Shown piece by piece: positions 11,271 to 20,120 of a stretch of DNA of 64,000 bases. The stretch is from Planctomycetota bacterium (GTDB lineage: Bacteria; Planctomycetota; Phycisphaerae; Phycisphaerales; UBA1924). The translations under genes were made by a program, and so were the position numbers. The stretch covers positions 3,518,796 to 3,582,795 of the forward strand of contig CP053450.1 in NCBI GenBank assembly GCA_013285505.1, given 5' to 3'. Under the pieces are notes generated by a model. That model saw only the letters and a list, made by a program, of their open reading frames with translations. It searched no databases and was not told the origin of the DNA. Position 1 is the first letter of the stretch, and each line of letters starts with the position of its first letter.

Positions 11271-11975
11271 TTGACTTCGACCCCCGACCGCCACCCCGTG
11301 TTCCCCACCGATCCGCTCGCCGCGGTGGCCGCCGACGCGGTCCGTGTCGTCGGGCTCGGCCAACGCTGGGTGGTGATCGACAAGCCCGCCGGCCTGCTCA
11401 GCGTGCCGGGACGGGGCGAGGACAAGCAGGACTGCGCCGCCGCCCGTGTGCAGGCGATGTTCCCCGACGCCACAGGCCCGCTGACCGTGCACCGGCTCGA
11501 TATGGACACCAGCGGGCTCATGGTCTTCGCACTCTCGCCGCTGGCCCACGGCAAGCTCAGCCGCCAGTTCCAGCTCCGCAAAACTACGAAGCGCTACACC
11601 GCGGTCCTCGACGGAACGGTCGAGGGCGAGGCCGGTGAGGTAGACCTGCCGCTCTTCGTGGATTGGCCCAACCGCCCGCGGCAACAGATCGACTACATCC
11701 TCGGCAAGCCCGCACAGACCCAGTGGCGTGTCACCGCTCGCGAGGCCGAACGCACGGGCGTCGAGATGACGCCGATCACCGGCCGCTCGCACCAGCTCCG
11801 AGTCCACGCCGCGACACCCCGCGAAGAAGGCGGCATCGGCGCACCGATCGTCGGCGACGTCCTCTACGGCGACCCCGAGGGGGAGCCGCGGATGCTCCTC
11901 CATGCCTCCTACCTCGCGTTCTGGGACCCCACGCTCGGCACCTGGGTCGAGTTCGTGAGCGATGCACCGTTCTGA
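11271..11975 (+). CDS. RluA-family RNA pseudouridine synthase
   Basis: This enzyme converts uridines in rRNA or tRNA to pseudouridine. The catalytic motif is HRLDMDTSGL, in which the Asp of RLD is the nucleophile. Around it are the family blocks WVVIDKPAGLLSVPG, KRYTAVLDG, and GRSHQLRVH near the end. There is no N-terminal S4 domain, so it resembles the short RluA/RluE-like branch; the exact target site cannot be told. The start is uncertain: TTG at 11271 or GTG at 11298, neither with a strong ribosome binding site. I give the longer form (234 residues). Confidence 0.88.
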   Translation: MTSTPDRHPVFPTDPLAAVAADAVRVVGLGQRWVVIDKPAGLLSVPGRGEDKQDCAAARVQAMFPDATGPLTVHRLDMDTSGLMVFALSPLAHGKLSRQFQLRKTTKRYTAVLDGTVEGEAGEVDLPLFVDWPNRPRQQIDYILGKPAQTQWRVTAREAERTGVEMTPITGRSHQLRVHAATPREEGGIGAPIVGDVLYGDPEGEPRMLLHASYLAFWDPTLGTWVEFVSDAPF

Positions 11976-12114
11976 ACAGTCGGTCTGGGGGCATCCGTCC
12001 GCCTGTGTCGGCGGCCCTGGGGATGTCGTCCGTCGAATGACCAGACCAGCCGCAGGCCCCGCCGCGTCCGGCCGATGAGTGGGGAGGAGGGGCTCTTCCT
12101 TTCAGGACGACCGC

Positions 12115-12597
12115 ATGCGCAACCGCTCCAATCACCCCGCCCGAGGATTCACGCTGGTCGAGATCCTGATCGTCGTGGTGATCCTCGGGATCCTCGCCGC
12201 GATCGTCGTCCCCCAGTTTGCCGGGGCGACCGAGGAATCGCGCCGGGCCTCTTTCGTCAGCAGCATCCGCGTCTTCGGCGACGCCGCCGACTATTTCTCG
12301 GTGCGCGAGGGCTCCTACGTCCCGGACGGGTCGTCCGGCGAGTGCCCCGCCGAGTTCGCCGAGTATGTGCGCGCAGAAGAGTTCGAGGCCGGCACCCCCA
12401 TCGGCGGCGTCTGGGACACCGAGTTTAATGACAGCGGCGTGACCTCCGCCGTCGGCGTCCATTTCGACGGCACCGGCGAGACCCGAGACGACGCGTTCAT
12501 GACGATCATCGACGCCATGTTCGACGACGGCGACCTCAACACCGGCAGGTTCCAGAAACTCGCCGCGGACCGCTACTACCTCATCATCGAGGACTGA
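12115..12597 (+). CDS. Type IV prepilin-like / type II pseudopilin protein
   Basis: This 160-residue protein has the class III signal MRNRSNHPARG|FTLVEILIVVVILGILAAI, with the prepilin peptidase site G|F, Glu at +5, and a single hydrophobic helix. It should be processed by PilD-type peptidase and built into a pilus or secretion pseudopilus. The C-terminal domain contains CPAEFAEY and is otherwise not diagnostic. No assembly genes are adjacent, as is common for scattered planctomycete pseudopilins. The ATG at 12115 is preferred because AGGA lies eight bases upstream, and it places the positively charged leader at normal length. Confidence 0.9.
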   Translation: MRNRSNHPARGFTLVEILIVVVILGILAAIVVPQFAGATEESRRASFVSSIRVFGDAADYFSVREGSYVPDGSSGECPAEFAEYVRAEEFEAGTPIGGVWDTEFNDSGVTSAVGVHFDGTGETRDDAFMTIIDAMFDDGDLNTGRFQKLAADRYYLIIED

Positions 12598-12607
12598 CCC
12601 CGCCGCG

Positions 12608-13630
12608 TCACCTGTGCCGGAACTCCAGATCCTCACCGGCACGTGCAGCGAGCTTCCCGCCGTCGAGCCATACCTTCGCCGGCGCATCACCCTTGACGTG
12701 CGCGTCGAAGAACGCCAGCACGCCGGTGTTGGTGACCTCCACGATCCACTCGATGTTGTCCGGCTGCTCGCCGTCGAGCATCGTCCCGGGACCCTTCCCC
12801 TGATACGACGAGTGCGTGGCCCCCTCCATGAACATCAGGTACTTCGTGCCGTCCGCCGGGGCGTAATCGAACGGGTGCCGACGGCTCTCGGGGGTCTCGT
12901 CGCTCGCGGCACTGGTGTCCCTGCTCCCGGCCACCACCAGCCAGGGCCGGTCGACACTCTGCCAGGAATCCTCAGTCAGCGTCCCGCGCGTCGTGCCCTG
13001 CCCCGAAATCACGGCGAACGCGTCGATCCGCGGCTCGGCCAGCACGCCACCGATCACCCTCCCGCCCCGGACAAACCGCATCCCGCCCAGCACCTGCGTG
13101 ATCATCGCCCCGGCCGAGTGCCCCGCCATCCCGATCCGCTCGCGGTCGATCAGCCCCGGCCGCTCGAGCGCCGCCTCGATCCCGTCCAGCGAGTCCAGCA
13201 CGAACTTCACATCCGCGACGCGCCCGACAAGATCCACACTCCGCGTCGCGCCCCGGGGGTCGGTCAGCAACTGGCGCGCGCGCTGGCGTTGCTCAGCCCG
13301 TGTGCCGAGCCTCACCGAATCGGCGTGCGTCGGGTGGATCACCACATAGCCGTGACTCGCCAGATGCTCGCTGAGCAGCCCGAACGCGTTCGAAGAACCG
13401 CCCATGCCGTGACTGAACACCACCAGCGGGAAGGGACCCGGCGCATCCTCGGTCGGCTCCGGCGCGCGCACACGGACGGGAAGGTCCTTGCCGCGAGACT
13501 CCTCGTGCAGCAGGAACTCACCCGAATTCCGCACCTGCAACGGTCCCGGTCCGGGCGTGTACTCCTGCCCGAGCACTCCCGAGACCAGCCCTACCAGCAC
13601 CGACACCACGACCACAGGCACATGACGCAT
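12608..13630 (-). CDS. Secreted alpha/beta hydrolase, PAF-acetylhydrolase-like
   Basis: The 340-residue protein has a signal peptide (MRHVPVVVVSVLVGLVSGVLG) and an alpha/beta hydrolase fold. The oxyanion region reads VVFSHGMGGSS, the nucleophile elbow is GMAGHSAG (Ser), and a likely catalytic His lies in MFMEGATHSSYQG. The overall order resembles the predicted dienelactone hydrolase / platelet-activating-factor acetylhydrolase group, which acts on ester bonds. The substrate is unknown. GGGAGG lies just upstream of the ATG at 13630, which settles the start. It converges with the prepilin gene, leaving only ten bases between the stops. Confidence 0.85.
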   Translation of the reverse strand: MRHVPVVVVSVLVGLVSGVLGQEYTPGPGPLQVRNSGEFLLHEESRGKDLPVRVRAPEPTEDAPGPFPLVVFSHGMGGSSNAFGLLSEHLASHGYVVIHPTHADSVRLGTRAEQRQRARQLLTDPRGATRSVDLVGRVADVKFVLDSLDGIEAALERPGLIDRERIGMAGHSAGAMITQVLGGMRFVRGGRVIGGVLAEPRIDAFAVISGQGTTRGTLTEDSWQSVDRPWLVVAGSRDTSAASDETPESRRHPFDYAPADGTKYLMFMEGATHSSYQGKGPGTMLDGEQPDNIEWIVEVTNTGVLAFFDAHVKGDAPAKVWLDGGKLAARAGEDLEFRHR

Positions 13631-13712
13631 GGCAAACCTCCCTGCCACCGCCAAACGCCCTTCCCGAGGCCGGGATTGCACCCGCCGCCGCGATGTCTCG
13701 CTCTCGGACCTG

Positions 13713-14753
13713 CTAGCAGCCGGCCGTCCACTGGTTCAGGAAGGCCAGCACGTCCCGCGTGTCGATCTCGCCGTCACCGTTGGCATCCGCCCGGATCTCA
13801 CCGGCGTTCCACGCGTTCAGGAACGCCAGCACGTCCTGGGTGTTCACCGTGCCGTCCCGGTTGAAGTCGCCCGGGCACGCCGCCGGCTCGCCCGTCGCGG
13901 TCAGGGCCAGCTGGCCCACCAGACCCGTCGCGACGCGGTCCAGCACCAGGCTCAGCACGACGTTGGCCGTCTCGCCGGGAGGCAGGATCGTCGGCAGGCC
14001 GAGCGGGAAGTCCGGGATCTCGGTCCCGGGGTTCTGCTCGTCGGTCTGGTCGATCGGCTGCAGGCTGGTGAGCGTGACGGTCTCGCCATCGAGCACGATC
14101 TCGCCCGAGAGCGCCAGCGGCGTGGGCAGCGCGGGGATCTCCACCGCCGTCCCCAGCAGTTCCGCCCCGCCGGCGATCTCCGCCAGTCCCGCGAGCACAA
14201 AGCTGTAGCGGCCCGTCTCGATCTCGGTCAACACCCCCACCGCCACGCCGCTCTGCGTGAGCGTCAGCTCGGTCAGACTCAACTCACCGATCGGCAGATC
14301 GATCGGGATACCGATGTAGACCGAGTCGGGCTGCCTGGTGCGGAAGCTCTCCGGCGCGATGCCGATGGACGCGGGCACCGACGCCGGCCCGTCCGAGAGC
14401 AGGTCGGCGAGAAGACCCTCGAGCGTGATGACCCCGGCATCGAGGTCGAGCGTGAGCGTCGCACTCCCCGCGGTCTGCGTGTCCAGATCCCCCGCCAGCG
14501 AGAATCCAAGATCCGCAGCCACAGGCAGGTTCTCCGTCGAACCGAACGAGCCGAACACGCCCGGCTTCGTGCGGGTGCCCTCGGGGTTGGTCTCGGCGTC
14601 CCAGTCGCCGATCAGCGTGCCCGCGGTGTCGATATCCAGCCCCAGCGAAGCGGTCAGGCCGCTGGCGTTGGGGTCGATCGTGAGTGTGTACGTCTGGGCA
14701 CCAGCGACGGCACAGGCGCACAGTCCGAGAACGGCGGCGAATCGAATGGTCAT
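13713..14753 (-). CDS. Secreted protein of unknown function with GC-type dockerin repeats
   Basis: The 346-residue protein has a signal peptide (MTIRFAAVLGLCACAVAG) and a beta-rich central region with no recognisable catalytic motif. It ends in two dockerin-type calcium-binding repeats (GDFNRDGTVNTQDVLAFLNAW and GDGEIDTRDVLAFLNQW) with the terminal Gly-Cys. The tail matches that of the S8 protease at 1888-3306, so both are likely handled by the same surface-attachment machinery. GAGGAG before the ATG at 14753 supports the start. Confidence 0.88.
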   Translation of the reverse strand: MTIRFAAVLGLCACAVAGAQTYTLTIDPNASGLTASLGLDIDTAGTLIGDWDAETNPEGTRTKPGVFGSFGSTENLPVAADLGFSLAGDLDTQTAGSATLTLDLDAGVITLEGLLADLLSDGPASVPASIGIAPESFRTRQPDSVYIGIPIDLPIGELSLTELTLTQSGVAVGVLTEIETGRYSFVLAGLAEIAGGAELLGTAVEIPALPTPLALSGEIVLDGETVTLTSLQPIDQTDEQNPGTEIPDFPLGLPTILPPGETANVVLSLVLDRVATGLVGQLALTATGEPAACPGDFNRDGTVNTQDVLAFLNAWNAGEIRADANGDGEIDTRDVLAFLNQWTAGC

Positions 14754-14814
14754 GATCTCTCCTCTTGCAGAGAGCATACCCGAAGGCTTCGGAAACTCCA
14801 GCGATTCCGGCCGC

Positions 14815-15915
14815 TCAAAGCTCCGCGAGCCGCCGCGCCGTCTGGTCCTCGATCAGCTTCTCGAACATCGGCCCGAGCTCGCCGGCGAGGATCTCCCGCA
14901 GGTTGAACTTCTCGTCCAGCCGCTGGTCGGCGACGATGTTGTCCTGGTAGCGGTAGACCCGGATCTTCTCGCTCCGCTCGCCGGTGCCGATCTGGCTCCG
15001 CCGCTCGGCGCTGCGCTCAGCCTTGACCTTCGCCCGCTCGATCTCGTACACCCGCGCCATCAGCAGCCGCCGCGCCTTGTCCCGGTTCTGCGCCTGGCTC
15101 TTGGTCTCCTGCATCCGCACCTCGACGCCCGTCGGCTTGTGCAGCAGGTGCACCGCCGTCGCGACCTTGTTGACGTTCTGACCGCCCGGGCCCTGCGAGG
15201 TCGTGACGTGCTCGTCCACGTCGTTGGCCCAGTCGATCTTCACCTCGACCTCTTCCGGCTCGGGCAATACGGCAACAGTCGCCGTCGAGGTGTGCACCCG
15301 ACCCTGGGCCTCGGTCGCCGGCACACGCTTGACCGAGTGCACCCCGGCCTCAAACGCCAGCTCGCTCCACACGCCCTCGCCGCGGATATTCACCAGCGCC
15401 GACCGCAGGCCCCCCATGCCCCCGTCCTCGACCAGTTCGAGCGGGTCCACCTTCCACCCCTTGCTCGCGGCATACTTCTCATACACACCCAGCAGATCCC
15501 GTGCCCACAGCCCCGCCTCGTCGCCCCCCGCCCCCGCGCGGATCTCCACCATCACCGAGCCCACCCGCCGGTCGTCGGCGTTGACAAGACCCGCCTTCAC
15601 CCGCTCGGCCAGCGCGACGGCCTGCTGCTCGATCTCCGGCAGTTCTTCCTCGGCCATCGCAGCCAGCTCGGCATCATCGCCCGCAGCGATCACCTCGCGG
15701 AGCCCCTCCGCCTCGCGACCCAGCCGCTGCAGTTCCCGATACGCCAGCACCGTGGGGTCCAGCGCCGCCCGCTTGATCGAGATCTCCCGCACCTTGCGGT
15801 GGTCGCTCGCGACCTCCGGGTCCTCCAGCGCGCGCGCAAGGGCGGCGTGCTGCACATCAAGCTCGGCGAGCTTGTCGAGCACCGGCTGCGGCAGGATGGA
15901 CCGGATCGCGGACAT
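14815..15915 (-). CDS. prfA: Peptide chain release factor 1
   Basis: This protein ends translation at UAA and UAG codons in the ribosomal A site. The codon-recognition tripeptide is PAT (KRVPATEAQGR), which marks RF1 rather than RF2 (SPF). The peptidyl-tRNA hydrolysis motif GGQ lies in QGPGGQNVNK. Length (366 residues from MSAIRS) and domain order match the family. I prefer the ATG at 15915; an upstream GTG at 15954 would add 13 residues unlike other RF1 N termini. The gene is intact and divergent from the next one, 47 bp away. Confidence 0.95.
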   Translation of the reverse strand: MSAIRSILPQPVLDKLAELDVQHAALARALEDPEVASDHRKVREISIKRAALDPTVLAYRELQRLGREAEGLREVIAAGDDAELAAMAEEELPEIEQQAVALAERVKAGLVNADDRRVGSVMVEIRAGAGGDEAGLWARDLLGVYEKYAASKGWKVDPLELVEDGGMGGLRSALVNIRGEGVWSELAFEAGVHSVKRVPATEAQGRVHTSTATVAVLPEPEEVEVKIDWANDVDEHVTTSQGPGGQNVNKVATAVHLLHKPTGVEVRMQETKSQAQNRDKARRLLMARVYEIERAKVKAERSAERRSQIGTGERSEKIRVYRYQDNIVADQRLDEKFNLREILAGELGPMFEKLIEDQTARRLAEL

Positions 15916-15962
15916 GGCGGGAGGATAGTCGCGTCGGGCTTCAATCTGTGCCACAATGGGGT

Positions 15963-17211
15963 ATGAAGATCACCGCCCGATCGGCCGTCCCGCTCTTGGC
16001 GCTCCTGCTCGGCTTGGTCGCAACCCCGACCGCCTCGGGGCAAGCCCAGCCCGCCGAGCCGCCTCTCGCCGCAACGACAGGCCGAGGCCTACCGCGTGCT
16101 CAACGACGCCATCGCCTTCCTGCGCGCGCAGCAGGACACCGAGTCCGGCGGCTGGGCCGTCCGGCCCGACGGCGTGACGTTCCCCGCGATCACTGCCCTC
16201 GTCGTGGACGGCATGCTGCAGCACCCGGCGATCGACGCGGCCGACCCGGACGTGGCGCGGGGCATCGAGTACCTGCTCTCCCACCGCCAGCCCGACGGCG
16301 GGATCTACGACCGCGTCCTGCCCAGCTACAACACCGCGATCGCGCTCTCCGCACTTGCGCGCGCAGGGGTCAACCCCGCGGATGCCGCCATCCCCGATGC
16401 GCAGCGGTTCCTCATCGGCCTGCAGTGGTCGGAGGACTCGCTCTCCGACGAGATCTCCGAGCGGCTGGGCGTCGGCAGAGTGGACCCCGAGCATCCCTTC
16501 TACGGCGGGGTCGGCTACGGCAGCCACGGCCGGCCCGACCTGTCCAACACCTCCTTCATGATCCAGGCCCTGCACGATTCCGGGTACGACCCCGATTCGC
16601 CGCCCTTCCAGCGGGCGCTCGTGTTCCTCCAGCGGGTCCAGATGGACGAGCGGGTCAACGACATGCCCTACGCCGCGGGGGCCACCGATGGCGGGTTCAT
16701 CTACGCCACCGGGCCCGAGGCCGACCAGCTCGGCGTCGGGCAGTCGCAGGCCGGGACCATCGAGGAGACGCTCGACGACGGCACGGTGGTCAGCCGCCTG
16801 CGGTCCTACGGCTCGATGACCTACACCGGGTTCAAGACCTACGTCTACGCCGACCTGCCCCGCGACGACCCCCGCGTCACCGCCGCGAGGGGCTGGATCG
16901 CCCGGCACTACACACTCGACGAGAACCCGGGGCTGGGCGAGCAGGGGTACTACTACTACCTCGTCGCATTCGCGCGCGCGCTCGACGCCTGGGGCGAGCC
17001 CTCCATCGACATCGAAACCGGCACCGGCGGGGGTGACTCGTCAGAAGCCCGCACCCGCCGCTGGGCCGACGACCTCGTGACCCGCCTCGCCGGCCTGCAG
17101 CAGGAGGACGGTTCGTTCCGGGTGCTCAACGACCGCTGGCTGGAGAGCGACCCGGTGCTGATCACCGCCTACGGGGTGATCGCGCTGCAGGCCGCCCTCG
17201 ACAACGACTGA
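15963..17211 (+). CDS. Secreted prenyltransferase/squalene-oxidase-repeat protein (one apparent frameshift)
   Basis: After a signal peptide (MKITARSAVPLLALLLGLVA), the sequence carries alpha/alpha-barrel repeats of the terpene cyclase / prenyltransferase type, marked by QxxxGGW-like elements: QQDTESGGWAV, RQPDGGIYD, GATDGGFIYA and LQQEDGSFRV. Related planctomycete proteins are exported and lack the DxDD cyclase motif; I do not see one here, so catalysis is doubtful. One +1 shift near AGCCGC 16057-16062 separates the signal peptide from the mature part. Correcting it gives AERLSPQRQAEAYRVLND. Length is about 415 residues. Confidence 0.8.
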
Positions 17212-17246
17212 CACTGCCGCCCCGCCCACCCGGGTACGCTTGCACC

Positions 17247-18832
17247 ATGACCGAACCGGACGACTTCGGCATCGCACCGTTTGCGACACTCGCCCACGTG
17301 GGCGACACGACGCCCGCGCCGCAGCACAGGCCGTTCTGGAGCCGCTGGCGCGAGGCCGTGATGGCCCTCTCCCCCATGCTCGGCCCGGCGGAGCCTGCGG
17401 ACCCCTCCGACCCGACCGCGACCCACCGGTTCGAGTCGCTCGGATCGGTGCGGATCGGGTGCCGGCTCGAGCTGCCGCCCAAGGGCGTGCCCGTGCGCGC
17501 GGGGCTGGTCACCACCCACGGCTACGCCGCGCCGGACCCGCTCGAGGCCAATGCGAACCGCTTCCGGTCTCTCGCGGCCCGGGGTGTGGCGGTGCTCGTG
17601 GTCCGCGTCCGGGGCTTTGCCGGCTCGCGGCTGGACACGGGTGACTGGTCGGGCGAGCCGGACGCTCTGGGCTGGATCACGCGGGGGTTCCCGTCGCAGG
17701 GGCACGAGCTCGACGAGGTGCTGGGGTGGTCGCTGCCGCAGGCGGTCGCGGATGTCGCCTGCGCCGCCCGAGCCCTGCGCGGCTGGCTCGCGACGCGCGC
17801 GCAAGGGCGGCGGGCCCACCCCGCCGATCTATCTGCGGGGGGAGAGCTTCGGCGGCGGTCTCGCGGTGATGGCCGCGGCGCAGACCCCGCACGACTGGCT
17901 CCGCATTGATCGACTGGCGATCGGTCTGCCGACCTTCGGCGACTGGTCGTGGAGGCTGGAGGACCCAGAGCGGATGGCCTTCGGCTCGGGTGCCGAGTTG
18001 CGAGCGCTGCTGCGGTCGCTCGGGCCCGACGCCGCGGCCGAGGCCCGCGAGACGCTGCGGCTCTGTGACGCGGCGGTGCACGCGAAGAAGGTCCGGGCCG
18101 CGACGCTGTGCAAGCTCGCGCTGCGGGACGAGGTCGTGCCCGCCCCTTCCGCCGCGGCGGTGTTCAACGCGGCTCGGCACCGACCCCGGGTGCAAGTGGC
18201 GGTTCATCGTGCCTCAGGGCCACACCGAGCCCTCGCTGGTGCTGGCGCGGCGGCTGGCGATCTACGAGCGGTGTGCGGCCGACTTCCTCGATCCGGCGCG
18301 GGAGCCCGCGGAGGCGATGGAGGCGTGGGACGGGCTGCTCGAAGAGGGTGATCGGGTGCCGGGGCGGGTGTCGGACACGGCCGATGCGCCGCTGACGGGC
18401 GAGCAGGGCGGGCTGTTCGGGGCGGGGGCCTCGCCGGACGGGGCCGACCGGGTGCTGGTCGCCGCCTACGAGCGGGCCGGCCGCACGCTCGACGACCTGC
18501 CCTACACGCCGGAGTGGGCGACGCTCTACGCCGAGGTCGGCGAGGCGACGGGGAAGCGCGAGCGGGAGGTCTTCCACACGCTGCACAACCTGCGCAAGGC
18601 CGGCAAGCTGCCTCGGCTCGGGAGGGCGGCGTCGAGCCCGCCGCGGATCGATGCGGAGGAAGAGGCGCAGCTCCGCGAACGCGTTGTCGGGCAGGTCGGC
18701 TCGCTCGGGCAGCGCGACCGGTTGCCGTTTACTCCAGAGTTTGATCGGCTGGTGTTGGAGTTCAACTCGGCGACGGGGCGCGAGCTTGCGCCGCATGATG
18801 TGTGGCGATTGATTGCGAAGCTGGCGAAGTAG
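17247..18832 (+). CDS. Alpha/beta hydrolase fused to a tandem C-terminal domain (two apparent frameshifts)
   Basis: The N-terminal ~330 residues form an alpha/beta hydrolase of the acetyl-xylan-esterase/cephalosporin deacetylase type: GLVTTHGYAAPD, then the nucleophile elbow LRGESFGGG (Ser) and a late FIVPQGHTE that supplies the likely His. No signal peptide. The C-terminal ~150 residues hold two related units, LPYTPEWATLYAEVGEATGK...HNLRKAGKL and LPFTPEFDRLVLEFNSATGR...WRLIAKLAK, which I do not recognise. Shifts of +1 lie near 17779-17812 and at GCGGCT 18169-18174; correction joins the three frames smoothly. The stop is immediately followed by a copy of the 135-bp repeat. Confidence 0.78.
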
Positions 18833-18833
18833 C

Positions 18834-18969
18834 CGAGCCGCGGGCGTGAGCACGCGGACTCGGATGTGCGGTTCGCCGCGAAGTTTGGCACTGGTGTGTG
18901 GCGTCGCGGGGAGATTGGGCGGGCGACGAGAACGCGGCGCTCGTTCCGCGTGCTTACGCACTCGGCTCT
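18834..18969. repeat. 135-bp inverted-terminus repeat, copy 1
   Basis: The element begins GAGCCGCGGGCGTGAGCACG and ends with the near-complement CGTGCTTACGCACTCGGCTCT-type sequence (25-bp imperfect terminal inverted repeats at 18834-18858 and 18945-18969). The interior (for example GGTTCGCCGCGAAGTTTGGC) closely matches copy 2 at 19986-20120. It starts one base after the stop of the preceding gene. No coding function is evident. It may act as a transcription terminator or may be a non-autonomous mobile element. Confidence 0.9.
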
Positions 18970-19032
18970 GCTGGAGCGCATCGCCTTTGACTCCGGGGAT
19001 CATGCCGGTGGAATGGCGCTGTACAATCCGGC

Positions 19033-20001
19033 ATGGGGGGAGCACCGCCAAACATTGTTGACGACCGCGGCAGTGTGCGGCCGCTTTGGAACTTCCCGAA
19101 GACTCGATATGGCGTGCCCGACGGCTGTCCGCTCACGACGGCCGAGCAGCAAGCGATCGAAACCTCTCTCGGCCTGCCGTTCTGCCAACGCACACCGTCT
19201 GACCGGCTGCTCTGGCCGCGAGTCATCAGGCTCGCGGCCGCGTACGGAATCGCGACCTTCGCCATGATGGTCTTCCATGCGCAGCTCGGCCGAGCATTCT
19301 CGGTCCTCTTCTTCTTTGCCTTCCTGATGTTTCCGGCGACAGATACAGCGACTTATCTCCGGCGCATGTTTGCCGCGATCTCGGCGATGCTCTTGATGGT
19401 GCTCCTCTCTGTGACGGACCCCTCATATCTCCGCGCGCTGACGATTGGCTCCGTCATGATCGTGGCGTCTTGTGTCCTGAGTCTGGTGCCCGACTGGGTG
19501 CTCGCAGCGCTCTCGCGGCGGTGGTTGATGAAGACACCGGCCGCGCAGGAGGTTCGCGCACAGTTCTTGAATCAGTACCTTTGCCCGTCGTGCGCCCACC
19601 TGCTCCGCCTGTCTGGAAAGGACGCGGATGCCTGGCTTGAGTGCAACCATTGTCGTGCTGCCTGGCGGCCGCTCTGGTACGACGGCGTCGTGACCGTGCC
19701 TTCTCATTCAGAACTGAACGACATGAAGCACGACGAGGCATGCCGCGAGTGCAACTACAGCCTCGGCGGCCTGAAGCCTGACGCCGAAGGGATTCTCCGA
19801 TGCCCTGAATGTGGGCTCCACGCACGCGCGTTCGTGCGGATGCCGGGCGTGCTCATGCCGACACAGTGCTGGGGGTGCGGGCGCTCGCTCCGCGGCCTGC
19901 CGCTGTTCAATGGTGACCGGGTACGGTGCCCGGACTGCGGGCTGTGGCGGAGCGGGGTATCCGAAGAAGACCTCCGGCTGCCATCAGAGCCGAGTGCGTG
20001 A
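19033..20001 (+). CDS. Membrane protein with three zinc ribbons
   Basis: This 322-residue protein has several hydrophobic helices at about residues 70-155, then three Cys4 zinc ribbons: CPSC...CNHC, CRECNYSLGGL...CPECG and CWGCGRSLRGLPL...CPDCG. The CPECGYDLRG-like ribbon recurs in the proteins at 33615 and 39439 and is common in Phycisphaerae, but I know of no assigned function. G+C is lower than in the neighbours. The last residues, SEPSA, and the TGA stop are encoded by the left arm of the 135-bp repeat copy 2, so the natural C terminus may have been replaced when the repeat arrived. Start uncertain. Confidence 0.75.
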   Translation: MGGAPPNIVDDRGSVRPLWNFPKTRYGVPDGCPLTTAEQQAIETSLGLPFCQRTPSDRLLWPRVIRLAAAYGIATFAMMVFHAQLGRAFSVLFFFAFLMFPATDTATYLRRMFAAISAMLLMVLLSVTDPSYLRALTIGSVMIVASCVLSLVPDWVLAALSRRWLMKTPAAQEVRAQFLNQYLCPSCAHLLRLSGKDADAWLECNHCRAAWRPLWYDGVVTVPSHSELNDMKHDEACRECNYSLGGLKPDAEGILRCPECGLHARAFVRMPGVLMPTQCWGCGRSLRGLPLFNGDRVRCPDCGLWRSGVSEEDLRLPSEPSA

Positions 20002-20120
20002 GCACGCGGACGGGGTGAGCGGTTCGCCGAGAAGTTTGGCTCTGGTGTGTGGCTTCGCGGGGAGATTGGGCGGGCGCAGGGAACGCGGCGCTCCTTCCGC
20101 GTGCTTACGCACTCGGCTCT
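19986..20120. repeat. 135-bp inverted-terminus repeat, copy 2, supplying two stop codons
   Basis: The terminal inverted repeats are 19986-20010 and 20096-20120 (one arm starts AGAGCCGAGTGCGTGAGCAC). The left arm encodes the final EPSA-stop (TGA) of the plus-strand zinc-ribbon gene. The right arm encodes the final EPSA-stop (TAA) of the minus-strand transporter gene. The interior closely matches copy 1. The element thus sits exactly between two convergent genes and overlaps both. Confidence 0.92.

Noticed and set aside
17247..18832. Pseudogene call for the hydrolase and other frameshifted genes
   Set aside because: Correction of one base per break restores conserved motifs throughout and no other decay is visible.
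18866..19267. Small open frames within the 135-bp repeat copies
   Set aside because: They lie in repeat DNA with inverted ends; frame and start differ between copies, so they do not look selected as protein.
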